Assembly (NCBI GenBank): GCA_947443645.1
Contig: CANEXF010000017.1
Span: 1-56,599, forward strand
DNA from: Comamonadaceae bacterium
GTDB taxonomy: Bacteria; Pseudomonadota; Gammaproteobacteria; Burkholderiales; Burkholderiaceae_C
Length of the DNA: 56,599 nt
Direction of reading: 5' to 3'
Made by a program: the position numbers and the translations under genes. The notes under the pieces are model-generated. The model was not told the DNA's origin, ran no database searches, and worked only from the letters and a program-made list of their open reading frames with translations. Positions within the stretch are counted from its first letter, which is position 1. Each line of letters opens with the position of its first letter. This document shows, piece after piece, positions 46,475 to 54,910 of this stretch.

Positions 46475-47296
46475 ATGTTTTGTTCCAAATTATCGGTTGT
46501 TCCCAAAGCATCACCATCTGCTGCAGTCGTTTTGACCTTGATGTGTTTGCTGGCGGGCTGTTCCAGTACTCCCACAGACCCAACGGCCGGCTGGAGCCCT
46601 AACAAAATCTATAGCGAAGCCAAGGACGAGGCGAGTGCCGGCAGCTACGACAAGGCCATTCCCCTTTTTGAAAAACTCGAAGGCCGCGCAGCTGGCACGC
46701 CACTGGCGCAGCAAGCCCAGCTTGAAAAGGCGTATGCACAGTACAAGAGCGGCGAGCAGGTTCAGGCGATCGCAACACTTGACCGCTTTATCAAGTTGCA
46801 CCCGGCCAGCCCGGGCCTGGATTACGCGCTCTATCTCAAGGGTCTGGTCAACTTCAATGACAACCTGGGGCTGTTTTCATCGATCTCTCGTCAGGACCTG
46901 TCAGAGCGCGATCAAAAAGCCGCCAAGGAGTCGTTTGAGTCGTTCAAGGAGCTGGTTGCTCGCTTTCCAGACTCGCGCTATGCGCCGGATGCCCGCCTGC
47001 GCATGAGCTACACCGTCAACTCGCTGGCGCAATCCGAAGTGCATGTAGCGCGCTACTACTACTCACGCGGCGCTTATATTGCGGCTGTCAACCGGGCTCA
47101 AACGGCGATCGCTGAATACCGCGACGTCCCGGCACTCGAAGAAGCAACCTACATCGTCTACAAATCCTATGATGCTTTGGGCATGACCCAGCTGCGTGAC
47201 GATGCAAAACGGATTCTTGAAACAACCTATCCGCAAAGCCAGTTCCTGAACAAAGGCATCAAGACGGTTGATACCCCTTGGTACAAATTCTGGTGA
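46475..47296 (+). CDS. bamD: Outer-membrane assembly lipoprotein BamD
   Basis: This is the essential lipoprotein of the BAM complex. It has 273 residues: the lipobox CLLAGC (Cys29), then TPR-type helices (YSEAKDEASAGSYDKAIPLF, YALYLKGLVNFNDNLGLF, YVARFPDSRYAPDARLRM-like) and a C-terminal NKGIKTVDTPWYKFW. The first gene residues MFCSKLSVVPKASPSAAV form the basic start of the signal. The last 38 nt overlap the convergent dinG end. Confidence 0.95.
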   Translation: MFCSKLSVVPKASPSAAVVLTLMCLLAGCSSTPTDPTAGWSPNKIYSEAKDEASAGSYDKAIPLFEKLEGRAAGTPLAQQAQLEKAYAQYKSGEQVQAIATLDRFIKLHPASPGLDYALYLKGLVNFNDNLGLFSSISRQDLSERDQKAAKESFESFKELVARFPDSRYAPDARLRMSYTVNSLAQSEVHVARYYYSRGAYIAAVNRAQTAIAEYRDVPALEEATYIVYKSYDALGMTQLRDDAKRILETTYPQSQFLNKGIKTVDTPWYKFW

Positions 47297-49265
47297 GCAG
47301 GTCCAGACGCTCGCGTAATTCTTCTTCCGAGTTCAGCCTGTGCATCGCTGGAAGCGCCTTGAGCAGGCGCTTGCCGTAGCCCATAGACCGCAGGCGGGTG
47401 TCACACACCACCAGTATTCCCTGGTCGGTTTCACGCCGTATCAGGCGCCCGGCGCCCTGCTTGAGGGCAACGGCCGCTTCAGGCAGAAAATACTCGCTGA
47501 ATGCGTTCCTGCCCTCGGCCTCCAGTGCCTTGGAGCGCGCTTCAGCCATGGGATCATTGGGTGGCGGAAAAGGCAGTTTGTCAATGATGACCAGTTGCAG
47601 CGCCTCACCCGGCACGTCAATCCCCTCCCAGAACGAAGCTGAGGCCACCAGCACGCAGCCGCGCTGCCCGTCTGCATTGCCCTGACGAAAACGTTCAATG
47701 AGCACGCGTTTGGGCATCGCGCCTTGAACCAGAACTTCAATCTCGGCCGAATTTTCGAAGGACTGCTGCAAGGCCTCACCAATGGTTCGCAAGGCCCGCA
47801 AAGTGGTGGTCAGCACCATGGTGCGGCCGCCCAGACGCCTGGCCCACTGGGCAGCGGATTCGGCGACCTTGAGCGCGTGATTGGCTTCTGATGGCTTGGG
47901 AAAATTTTCCGGCACATAAACGGCCGACTGAAGCGCATAGTCAAACGGACTACCCACGCGCAAAACCTTGGCCTCGGTCAGGCCGCAAGGCTGCGTGAAC
48001 CAACTAAGCTTCTCGTCATCACCCAAAGTCGCAGAGGTGAATATCCAGGACTTGGCCGACTCGCCCGCAAGGCCAAGCATCTTGGTCTGCACGGCTTGCG
48101 CGATATTGAGCGGTGACTCGACCAAGCGCAGCTGTGTGCCGACTTCAACCCAACGCACACAGCCGGCTTCGCAGGTATGCGAAAAACTCTGCGCGCGCTC
48201 GGCTAGCCGCGCCGCACGCTCATGAAGTCGCACAAAGTCAGGAGCAATCTCACTGACAGCGTCCAGCGCGTCACAGGCCTTGATAAATGCATCATGGACA
48301 GCTTGCATTGCAAGAATCCATGCAGCAGCGTCGATACTTTCTGGCGCAGAGTTGGTCCAGCGCAACTTCGCTCCGGGATAGCTTCTGCCCGCGCAAAGCC
48401 TGAGTTCGCGTGCCGCCTGTTCACAGACACCAACCACTTCAGACCAGTCCACCAGTCCCCTTGCGAACTGTAGACCGGCACCCAGCAGATCACGGCAAAA
48501 GTCCAGCAATTGACCGGTAGTCAGATTTTTACCTAGAAACTGCACACCGGTTTCATTGAGCTGATGGGCCTCGTCGAAAATGGCGATTCGCACGCTGGGC
48601 AGTATTTCGGCGACACCAGACTCGCGCACGGCCAGGTCGGCAAAAAACAGGTGATGGTTGATGACGACCACATCGGCGGCAAGCGCTTCCCGACGGGCCA
48701 GGTTCACATGGCAGGCACGAAACTGCGGACACTGCGAACCAAGGCAATTCTCGCGCGTTGAGGTCACCAGCGGGATGAGCGGCGAGCGCTCGTCCAGTCC
48801 GGGCAACTCGGCCAGATCACCGGTTCGAGTGAGCTGGGACCATTCTTCAATTTTGGCCAATGAGCGCAGGACGACTCTATCGGAGGTGTTGCTGTCCTGG
48901 CGGGCAAGCGCCATGCGGTGCAGGCACAAATAGCTGGCGCGGCCCTTGAGAAGCGCGGTCCGCACCGGGACACCCAAAGCCTCGACCAGGCGCGGCAAAT
49001 CCCGACCAAACAGCTGGTCCTGCAAGGCCTTGGTTGCGGTTGACACCAGCACGCGCTCGCCGCTCAGCAACGCAGGCACAAGATAGGAGAAGGTTTTGCC
49101 TACACCGGTGCTGGCTTCCACCACAAGCACCTGCGCACCCTCGATGGCGCGCGCAACAGCTACAGCCATTTCAGTCTGGCCGCTGCGGGGTACAAAGTGG
49201 TCTGCGGCGCGGGACAGCATGCCGCCAGGGGCGAAAGCCTCGCCAACTTCAAGCTCCAGACTCAT
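47259..49265 (-). CDS. dinG: ATP-dependent DNA helicase, DinG/XPD family
   Basis: This is a superfamily 2 iron-sulfur helicase, 668 residues. Walker A ASTGVGKTF is near residue 52, cluster cysteines are in YLCLHR and ENCLGSQCPQFRACH, the DEAH box is IFDEAHQ, and motif VI is QGAGRLIRRETDQG. It lacks an exonuclease domain, so it is of the YoaA/DinG branch; which of the two cannot be settled here. It overlaps bamD convergently by 38 nt, and its ATG shares a base with the stop of the DUF465 gene (TGATG). Confidence 0.92.
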   Translation of the reverse strand: MSLELEVGEAFAPGGMLSRAADHFVPRSGQTEMAVAVARAIEGAQVLVVEASTGVGKTFSYLVPALLSGERVLVSTATKALQDQLFGRDLPRLVEALGVPVRTALLKGRASYLCLHRMALARQDSNTSDRVVLRSLAKIEEWSQLTRTGDLAELPGLDERSPLIPLVTSTRENCLGSQCPQFRACHVNLARREALAADVVVINHHLFFADLAVRESGVAEILPSVRIAIFDEAHQLNETGVQFLGKNLTTGQLLDFCRDLLGAGLQFARGLVDWSEVVGVCEQAARELRLCAGRSYPGAKLRWTNSAPESIDAAAWILAMQAVHDAFIKACDALDAVSEIAPDFVRLHERAARLAERAQSFSHTCEAGCVRWVEVGTQLRLVESPLNIAQAVQTKMLGLAGESAKSWIFTSATLGDDEKLSWFTQPCGLTEAKVLRVGSPFDYALQSAVYVPENFPKPSEANHALKVAESAAQWARRLGGRTMVLTTTLRALRTIGEALQQSFENSAEIEVLVQGAMPKRVLIERFRQGNADGQRGCVLVASASFWEGIDVPGEALQLVIIDKLPFPPPNDPMAEARSKALEAEGRNAFSEYFLPEAAVALKQGAGRLIRRETDQGILVVCDTRLRSMGYGKRLLKALPAMHRLNSEEELRERLDLLTRICTKGYQPS

Positions 49266-49468
49266 CAGGCGGGCTCTGGACGTTCAAGCGAGAATTCGAG
49301 TTGACTCATCTGGTCACGTAGATGCAGACGACGCTTTTTGAGTCGCCTGAGCATGAGTTCGTCGATGGGTGCGGCGCGTGCCGTCATGTCGACGAGCGCA
49401 TTGAGGTCTGCGTGTTCGATTTTGAGTTCGATCAGGCGCCGTTCTGGTGAATGTAAATTTATGAACAA
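49265..49468 (-). CDS. DUF465 (YdcH/SlyX-like) small protein
   Basis: The product is 67 residues, helical, with the DUF465 pattern (RRLIELKIEHADLNALVD, LRRLKKRRLHLRDQMSQLE), likely a short coiled coil. The function is unknown. The only available start for the full domain is a TTG at 49468 without a clear ribosome site, so the exact start is doubtful. It directly precedes dinG with a one-base stop/start overlap. Confidence 0.7.
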   Translation of the reverse strand: MFINLHSPERRLIELKIEHADLNALVDMTARAAPIDELMLRRLKKRRLHLRDQMSQLEFSLERPEPA

Positions 49469-49551
49469 GGTATTTTTTGGAGGCGCTCAGCTTGCTCCCA
49501 TAATACGAGGAATACGGAGATTAATCGAGTCCTCACGACCCGACGAACTGC

Positions 49552-50313
49552 ATGATGTCAAAAGGTTATCGAATTACCGCGTCCACGGGGATCCACAAGG
49601 GAGACCGAGAGTACCAGCAGGATCAGGTCAACCTGATCAGCCACCATCGTATTGCCGGTTGCATACTGGGCATTGTTGCTGACGGCATGGGCGGGCGTAG
49701 CGGCGGTCGCAAGGCTTCAGACCAGGTCATGATGACGGCCAAGCAGCTGTTTGAACGCTACTCACCGGACGCTGACGATGCACCAAGCATGCTCAAGCAA
49801 ATCATCGAGGAAGCCCACATCGTCATCAAGCTGACAGCGATATCGGCCGAGCAGGAACCGCACAGCACCCTGGCTGCGTTCTTGATTAATCCGGCTGGTG
49901 ACTGCCACTGGGTGCATGCCGGCGACTCCCGCATCTACCACTTTCATGGCAGCAAATTGGTCTACCGCACCACGGACCACTCCTACGTGCAGACACTGGT
50001 GGACAAGGGCGAAATCACCGAGGAAGAAGCCAACGTCCATCCGCAATCAAATATTCTGATGGGCTGCCTGGGAACCGATGAGGCGCCGCCCGTCAGTCAT
50101 CACTACATCCCACAACTGCGCCCCGAAGACGTACTGATCGCCTGCAGTGACGGGGTTTGGCATTACTTCAGCCCCAGCGAAATCGGCTCTGCACTGTCCA
50201 TGCTCTCGCCCAGGGAAGCGACCGAGTTTCTGATCCAGAAAGCCAGATCACGTGCGCGAGGCGGTGGCGACAACCTGTCGCTGGTGATCGTCAAGTTCGA
50301 GCCTCTGGCCTGA
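49552..50313 (+). CDS. PP2C-family protein serine/threonine phosphatase
   Basis: This is a metal-dependent phosphatase, 253 residues, cytoplasmic, with a single catalytic domain. The motifs present are GDREYQQDQ (motif 1), VADGMGGRSGGRKASD (motif 2), VHAGDSRIYHF, ACSDGVW and GGGDNLSLVIV; the metal aspartates are all in place. It should dephosphorylate Ser/Thr on partner proteins; no cognate kinase gene is in the window. Two adjacent ATGs (49552, 49555) are possible starts and no good ribosome site is seen. Confidence 0.9.
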   Translation: MMSKGYRITASTGIHKGDREYQQDQVNLISHHRIAGCILGIVADGMGGRSGGRKASDQVMMTAKQLFERYSPDADDAPSMLKQIIEEAHIVIKLTAISAEQEPHSTLAAFLINPAGDCHWVHAGDSRIYHFHGSKLVYRTTDHSYVQTLVDKGEITEEEANVHPQSNILMGCLGTDEAPPVSHHYIPQLRPEDVLIACSDGVWHYFSPSEIGSALSMLSPREATEFLIQKARSRARGGGDNLSLVIVKFEPLA

Positions 50314-50338
50314 AAGGCCAAGCCAAGAGCTACAAGGC

Positions 50339-51031
50339 TTAGTCAGGCGTAGGCAGGGATTTGGCCGGCGGCTTGGACTGGTTCAGCTGGTCGCGCTCAT
50401 GCCTGGCCTGACGCTCTTTGGCTTTTTCCTGCCTGTCATTGAACTTTTTGACTTCTTCGGCGCTTTTGGTTTGCTGGCTGCTCCTACCAAGCGCCTTGTC
50501 CTGACTGCCCTTGAGGCGACTGGCCGCGGCATCGAGATTGCTTTTTTCGCCGGCCTTCATCGCTGCCCTGTCAGCATTTTTCTGCTGGTCGCGCTCCAGG
50601 CGGGACTCGGTATCCTTCAAGGCCTGGGCGCGTCGGTCGGCAGCCTCTTGCTGCTTTTCAGGCGATGCTTTGTCTTCGGTCTTCTGTATCTGCTGAGCAG
50701 CTTTGGCCTTTCTGTCCTGCTCGTCCAGTGAAATTTCCTGACGCCGCAAATCAGCCACCCAGATACGGCGCTGGGCCTTGATTTCGTCGAGACAGTCGTT
50801 GACCCAGAATTTTTTGTAGCAGGCGGCTTGCCGAACTGCAGCATCCGACTCCAGACGCGCTCGCTCGCTGGCGATACGCTTGCGCTCAGCATCGAGAAAA
50901 TCCTGCAAGCTCGTGCCAACCGGAACACCGGGGGACGCAGCCACCTCGGCGCTTGCCTCCGTGCCCGAGGGCTGCGCCAGCGCCAGCAGACAGAGCGTCG
51001 TCAGCAAGCCTGAAAAAATCAGTTTCTTCAT
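50339..51031 (-). CDS. Exported coiled-coil protein of unknown function
   Basis: The product is 230 residues: a Sec signal peptide (LIFSGLLTTLCLLALAQP), a conserved-looking central block (ACYKKFWVNDCLDEIKAQRR, two Cys that could pair), then a long charged Lys/Glu/Gln/Ala-rich helix, probably a coiled coil. It is likely periplasmic. Its start overlaps the zapE stop (ATGA), so it is co-expressed with zapE and the 2-oxoglutarate dehydrogenase genes. No family is recognised; similarity to TolA-like helices is only compositional. Confidence 0.75.
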   Translation of the reverse strand: MKKLIFSGLLTTLCLLALAQPSGTEASAEVAASPGVPVGTSLQDFLDAERKRIASERARLESDAAVRQAACYKKFWVNDCLDEIKAQRRIWVADLRRQEISLDEQDRKAKAAQQIQKTEDKASPEKQQEAADRRAQALKDTESRLERDQQKNADRAAMKAGEKSNLDAAASRLKGSQDKALGRSSQQTKSAEEVKKFNDRQEKAKERQARHERDQLNQSKPPAKSLPTPD

Positions 51032-52146
51032 GTCAGTGTTGTGTCCACATCCCTTCGCTCCAGCGCCAAAAACTCAACCGACTGCATTTCATTGAGCCTT
51101 GAAATGGTGCGCGGGAACTCATGCGCCAAAGGTCCTTCGGTATACAAATCCTCCGGTAGGACTTGTGCCGACATGATGAGTTTTACACGCCTGTCGTAAA
51201 GCACGTCTATCAGCCAGGTAAAGCGCCGGGCTTCAGAAGCCATGCGCACCGGCATGGCCGGAACATCGCTGAGCAACACGGTGTGAAACTGCGTGGCGAT
51301 CTCAAGATAGTCATTTTGCGAGCGCGGGCCGCCACACAAGGTCTTGAAATCAAACCAGACCACGCCACCGGCCTTGCGACGCGAGCGTATCTCGCGTGAC
51401 TCTATGTGCAACACCGGATCTTCATCTTGCGACTCAGCCAAGCGGTCAAAAGCCTGCGCCATTTCGGCGGTCGCTCCCTCGCCCAAAGGACAATGGTAGA
51501 GCTTGACTTGTTCGAGGGTGCGCCGCCTGTAGTCGGTCCCGTTGTCAACGCTGAGAACTTCAAGATTCGCCTTGAGCAGCGCAATTGCCGGGAAAATACG
51601 GTCCCTGTGCAAGCCATTCGGATACAGATCATCTGGCTTGAAGTTGGAGGTCGTCACAAAACCAACGCCATTGTCAAACAACGCGGCCAGCAAGCGATGC
51701 AGAATCATCGCATCGGTGATGTCAGACACGTGAAATTCGTCAAAGCAGATCAGCCGGTAACGCTTGGCAATGCGCTTGCCCAACTCATCCAGCGGATTGA
51801 CCGTACCCTGCAAATCACGCAACTCCCGGTGCACTTCACGCATGAACTCGTGAAAATGCAGTCGGGTCTTGCGTTTGAGTGGCACCGCGTTGTAAAAGCA
51901 ATCCATCAGAAAGCTCTTGCCCCGCCCTACCCCGCCATACATGTACACGCCACGCGGAACAGTTGGCCGATTGATCAGCTTTTTCAGGGCATTGGAGCGC
52001 CGCTCCTTGAACGCGGCCCACTCTGTTGCGCATCGCTCAAGCGCCTCTACCGCCCGCAACTGGGCGGGATCGCTCGCATAAGAACGGGTGACCAGCTCGG
52101 CCTCGTAGGCCAAGCGCACCGGCCCTTTCAGGGAATCTGCAGACAC
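51028..52146 (-). CDS. zapE: Cell division ATPase ZapE (AFG1-like)
   Basis: This is an AAA-type ATPase, 372 residues, that in E. coli binds FtsZ during constriction. Walker A GGVGRGKS is at 71-78, Walker B LICFDEFHVSD, sensor VTTSNFKPDDLYPNGL and the C-terminal RRFTWLIDVLYDRRVKL and FPRTISRLNEMQS blocks are typical. The GTG start at 52146 is supported mainly by family alignment. It lies 19 nt after lpdA; its stop overlaps the following exported protein gene. Confidence 0.93.
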   Translation of the reverse strand: MSADSLKGPVRLAYEAELVTRSYASDPAQLRAVEALERCATEWAAFKERRSNALKKLINRPTVPRGVYMYGGVGRGKSFLMDCFYNAVPLKRKTRLHFHEFMREVHRELRDLQGTVNPLDELGKRIAKRYRLICFDEFHVSDITDAMILHRLLAALFDNGVGFVTTSNFKPDDLYPNGLHRDRIFPAIALLKANLEVLSVDNGTDYRRRTLEQVKLYHCPLGEGATAEMAQAFDRLAESQDEDPVLHIESREIRSRRKAGGVVWFDFKTLCGGPRSQNDYLEIATQFHTVLLSDVPAMPVRMASEARRFTWLIDVLYDRRVKLIMSAQVLPEDLYTEGPLAHEFPRTISRLNEMQSVEFLALERRDVDTTLT

Positions 52147-52165
52147 CGGTGACTTGTTCCGCGCG

Positions 52166-53593
52166 TCAGAAATTCAGCGTGCGCTTGTCCACCGCCAGTG
52201 CGGCCTCCTTGGTGGCCTCGCTGAGCGACGGATGTGCATGGCAAATCCGTGCGATGTCTTCGCTGCTGGCACGGAACTCCATGGCCACCACGCATTCGGC
52301 AATCAATTCGCTGGCCATGGGGCCAACGATGTGCACGCCGAGAATTTCGTCAGTCGCAGCATCCGCAAGCATCTTCACCATGCCGGTGGTGTCACCCAGG
52401 GCACGCGCACGGCCATTGGCCAGGAATGGGAAAGTACCCGCCCTGTAGGCGCGACCGGCGGCCTTGAGCTGCTCCTCGGTCTGACCAACCCACGCGATCT
52501 CGGGGTTGGTGTAGATCACCCAAGGAATGGTGTTGAAATTGACGTGTCCGTGCTGGCCCGCAATACGTTCGGCAACAGCGACGCCTTCTTCTTCAGCCTT
52601 GTGTGCAAGCATGGGACCACGCACCACATCACCGACAGCCCATACATTGGGCAAATTGGTTTTGCAGTCGCCGTCCACGACAATGGCGCCGCGCTCATCG
52701 AGCGCCAGACCAACAGTTTCGGTGGCCAGGCCAACCGTGTTGGCGACGCGACCGATCGAGACAATCAGCTTGTCGACGTCCAGCGTCTGCGCCTGGCCCT
52801 TGGCATCGACGTAAGCAACCGACACGCTGTTTTTTCCGGTCTTGATTTCGCCGACTTTCACGCCCAGCTCAATCTTCAAACCCTGCTTGACGAAAGCCTT
52901 GTGCGCCTCTTTGGCAATCTGCTGGTCAACCGCACCCAGGAAGGTAGGCAGGCCTTCCAGCACCGTCACCTCGGCACCAAGGCGGCGCCAGACCGAACCC
53001 ATCTCCAGGCCAATCACGCCAGAGCCAATCAGTCCGAGTTTTTTCGGCACAGCGCCCATGCGCAGCGCGCCGTCATTTGACAACACCAGCTCTTCATCAA
53101 AAGGCGTGCCGGGCAGAACGCGTGCGTTAGAGCCTGTAGCCACGATCACGTGCTTGCCGGAAATGACTTCCTCGGCAGCGCCTGCCACCTTGATGTCATA
53201 GAGCCCATCTTTGGCTGCGGCAAATGAAGCGCGGCCGTGAAAGAAGGTGACCTTGTTTTTCTTGAACAGATAAGCGATGCCGTCGTTGTTCTGCTTGACG
53301 ACGGTGTCCTTGCGACCAACCATCTTGGCCACGTCAAGGCTCAGGCCCTTGACCTCAATGCCATGGTCGGCAAAGTGGTGACCCGCCTGTTCGTAATGCT
53401 CTGAGGACTGCAGCAGCGCCTTGGAGGGAATGCAGCCGACGTTGGTGCAGGTGCCGCCCAGGGCCGGGCCGCCCTTGGCGTTTTTCCACTCGTCGATACA
53501 AGCCACGTTAAAGCCCAGCTGGGCGGCGCGGATGGCGGCGATGTAGCCACCAGGACCGCCACCAATAACGATCACGTCAAATTGTTTTGACAT
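52166..53593 (-). CDS. lpdA: Dihydrolipoamide dehydrogenase (E3)
   Basis: This is a flavoenzyme reoxidising the lipoyl group of 2-oxoglutarate dehydrogenase with NAD+. It has 475 residues: the FAD-binding GGGPGGYIAAIRAAQLG, the redox disulfide Cys49/Cys54 (GGTCTNVGCIPSK), the NAD-binding GSGVIGLEMGSVW and the His/Glu pair in HAHPSLSEATKE. ATG 53593 with AAGGGG upstream is preferred to a codon at 53614 that overlaps sucB. It lies 10 nt after sucB; the role in the 2-oxoglutarate complex is inferred from this. Confidence 0.96.
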   Translation of the reverse strand: MSKQFDVIVIGGGPGGYIAAIRAAQLGFNVACIDEWKNAKGGPALGGTCTNVGCIPSKALLQSSEHYEQAGHHFADHGIEVKGLSLDVAKMVGRKDTVVKQNNDGIAYLFKKNKVTFFHGRASFAAAKDGLYDIKVAGAAEEVISGKHVIVATGSNARVLPGTPFDEELVLSNDGALRMGAVPKKLGLIGSGVIGLEMGSVWRRLGAEVTVLEGLPTFLGAVDQQIAKEAHKAFVKQGLKIELGVKVGEIKTGKNSVSVAYVDAKGQAQTLDVDKLIVSIGRVANTVGLATETVGLALDERGAIVVDGDCKTNLPNVWAVGDVVRGPMLAHKAEEEGVAVAERIAGQHGHVNFNTIPWVIYTNPEIAWVGQTEEQLKAAGRAYRAGTFPFLANGRARALGDTTGMVKMLADAATDEILGVHIVGPMASELIAECVVAMEFRASSEDIARICHAHPSLSEATKEAALAVDKRTLNF

Positions 53594-53603
53594 TGCGAAC
53601 CCC

Positions 53604-54857
53604 TTAGATGTCAAACAATAAACGGGCTGGATCTTCCAGCGCTTCCTTCATGGCCACCAGGCCCAGCACGGCTTCGCGGCCGTCAATGATGCGGTGGTCA
53701 TAAGACATGGCGAAGTAGTTCATGGGACGCACGACGACCTGGCCGTTTTCAACTACGGCGCGGTCTTTGGTCGCATGCACGCCAAGAATGGCCGACTGGG
53801 GTGGATTGATGATGGGCGTAGACAGCATGGAGCCGAAAGTGCCACCATTGCTGATGGAGAAGGTGCCACCCGTCATCTCTTCAATACCGAGCTTGCCGTC
53901 ACGTGCCTTGGCACCGTATTCAGCGATCTTCTTCTCGATGGCGGCAAAGCTCATCTGGTCGGCATTGCGCAAGATCGGCACCACCAGGCCACGCGGTGAA
54001 CCGACAGCGATGCCAATGTCAAAGTAGCCGTGGTACACGATGTCGTTGCCATCAACAGAGGCGTTGAGCAAAGGGAATTTTTTCAGTGCGTGAACGGCAG
54101 CTTTGACGAAAAAGCTCATGAAGCCCAGCTTGACACCATGCTCTTTTTCAAACTTCTCCTGCAGGCGCTTGCGCATGTCCATCACCGGCGCCATGTTGAC
54201 CTCATTGAAGGTGGTCAGGATGGCATTGGTCGATTGCGACTGCAGCAGGCGCTCGGCCACGCGTGCGCGCAGGCGGCTCATGGGAACGCGCTGCTCTGGC
54301 CGGTCACCCAGATCGGCGGCCTTCGATGGCGCTGCCACCTGGGGCAAGGAAGTGGTTGGTGCGCCCGTTGGGATTGCGCTGGCAGCTACTACTTTAGGAG
54401 CACCAGTGGCGGTTACACCGAGCACATCGCCTTTGGTCACGCGGCCATCTTTGCCGGTCCCGGCGACCGAGCCTGCGGCCAGCTTGTTGTCAGCCATAAG
54501 CTTGGCAGCCGCAGGCATGGGCACGCCGGCCATGGATTGGCTGGCAACTGGAGCGGCAGCCACGGCCACGGCTGGAGCCGACGCCACAGCAGCGGAAGCA
54601 GATGCGCCCGCCTTGGCCTCTGTATCGATCCGGGCGATCAGCTGCTCGGCCACCACCGTGTCGCCATCGACCACCAGCAGTTCAACAATCACACCCGCCG
54701 CAGGGGCCGGGACTTCGAGCACGACCTTGTCGGTTTCGACTTCGATCAGGATCTCGTCAATGGCGACTGCGTCGCCGACTTTCTTTTTCCACTGCAGCAT
54801 GGTGGCTTCGGCCACGGACTCGGACAGCTGGGGAACTTTGACTTCTACGATAGCCAT
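53604..54857 (-). CDS. sucB: 2-oxoglutarate dehydrogenase E2, dihydrolipoyl succinyltransferase
   Basis: The product transfers succinyl to CoA from the lipoyl arm. It has 417 residues: a lipoyl domain with the modified lysine K44 ([12 protein letters not shown]), an Ala/Pro/Val-rich linker, a peripheral subunit-binding domain ([27 protein letters not shown]), a second linker and the catalytic domain ending in [13 protein letters not shown] with the catalytic His. It lies between sucA and lpdA. Confidence 0.97.
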   Translation of the reverse strand: MAIVEVKVPQLSESVAEATMLQWKKKVGDAVAIDEILIEVETDKVVLEVPAPAAGVIVELLVVDGDTVVAEQLIARIDTEAKAGASASAAVASAPAVAVAAAPVASQSMAGVPMPAAAKLMADNKLAAGSVAGTGKDGRVTKGDVLGVTATGAPKVVAASAIPTGAPTTSLPQVAAPSKAADLGDRPEQRVPMSRLRARVAERLLQSQSTNAILTTFNEVNMAPVMDMRKRLQEKFEKEHGVKLGFMSFFVKAAVHALKKFPLLNASVDGNDIVYHGYFDIGIAVGSPRGLVVPILRNADQMSFAAIEKKIAEYGAKARDGKLGIEEMTGGTFSISNGGTFGSMLSTPIINPPQSAILGVHATKDRAVVENGQVVVRPMNYFAMSYDHRIIDGREAVLGLVAMKEALEDPARLLFDI

Positions 54858-54910
54858 ATAAATACTTTCTGGTTCATTCTTGTGTTGAGGGCGTTCAGGG
54901 AGTCAGCTGC

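Noticed and set aside
54370..54410. GCAGCTACTACTTTAGGAGC in the sucB linker, similar to family B
   Set aside because: The match is short and lacks the GCGCCCGTC arm; the Ala/Pro-rich linker naturally gives such sequence.
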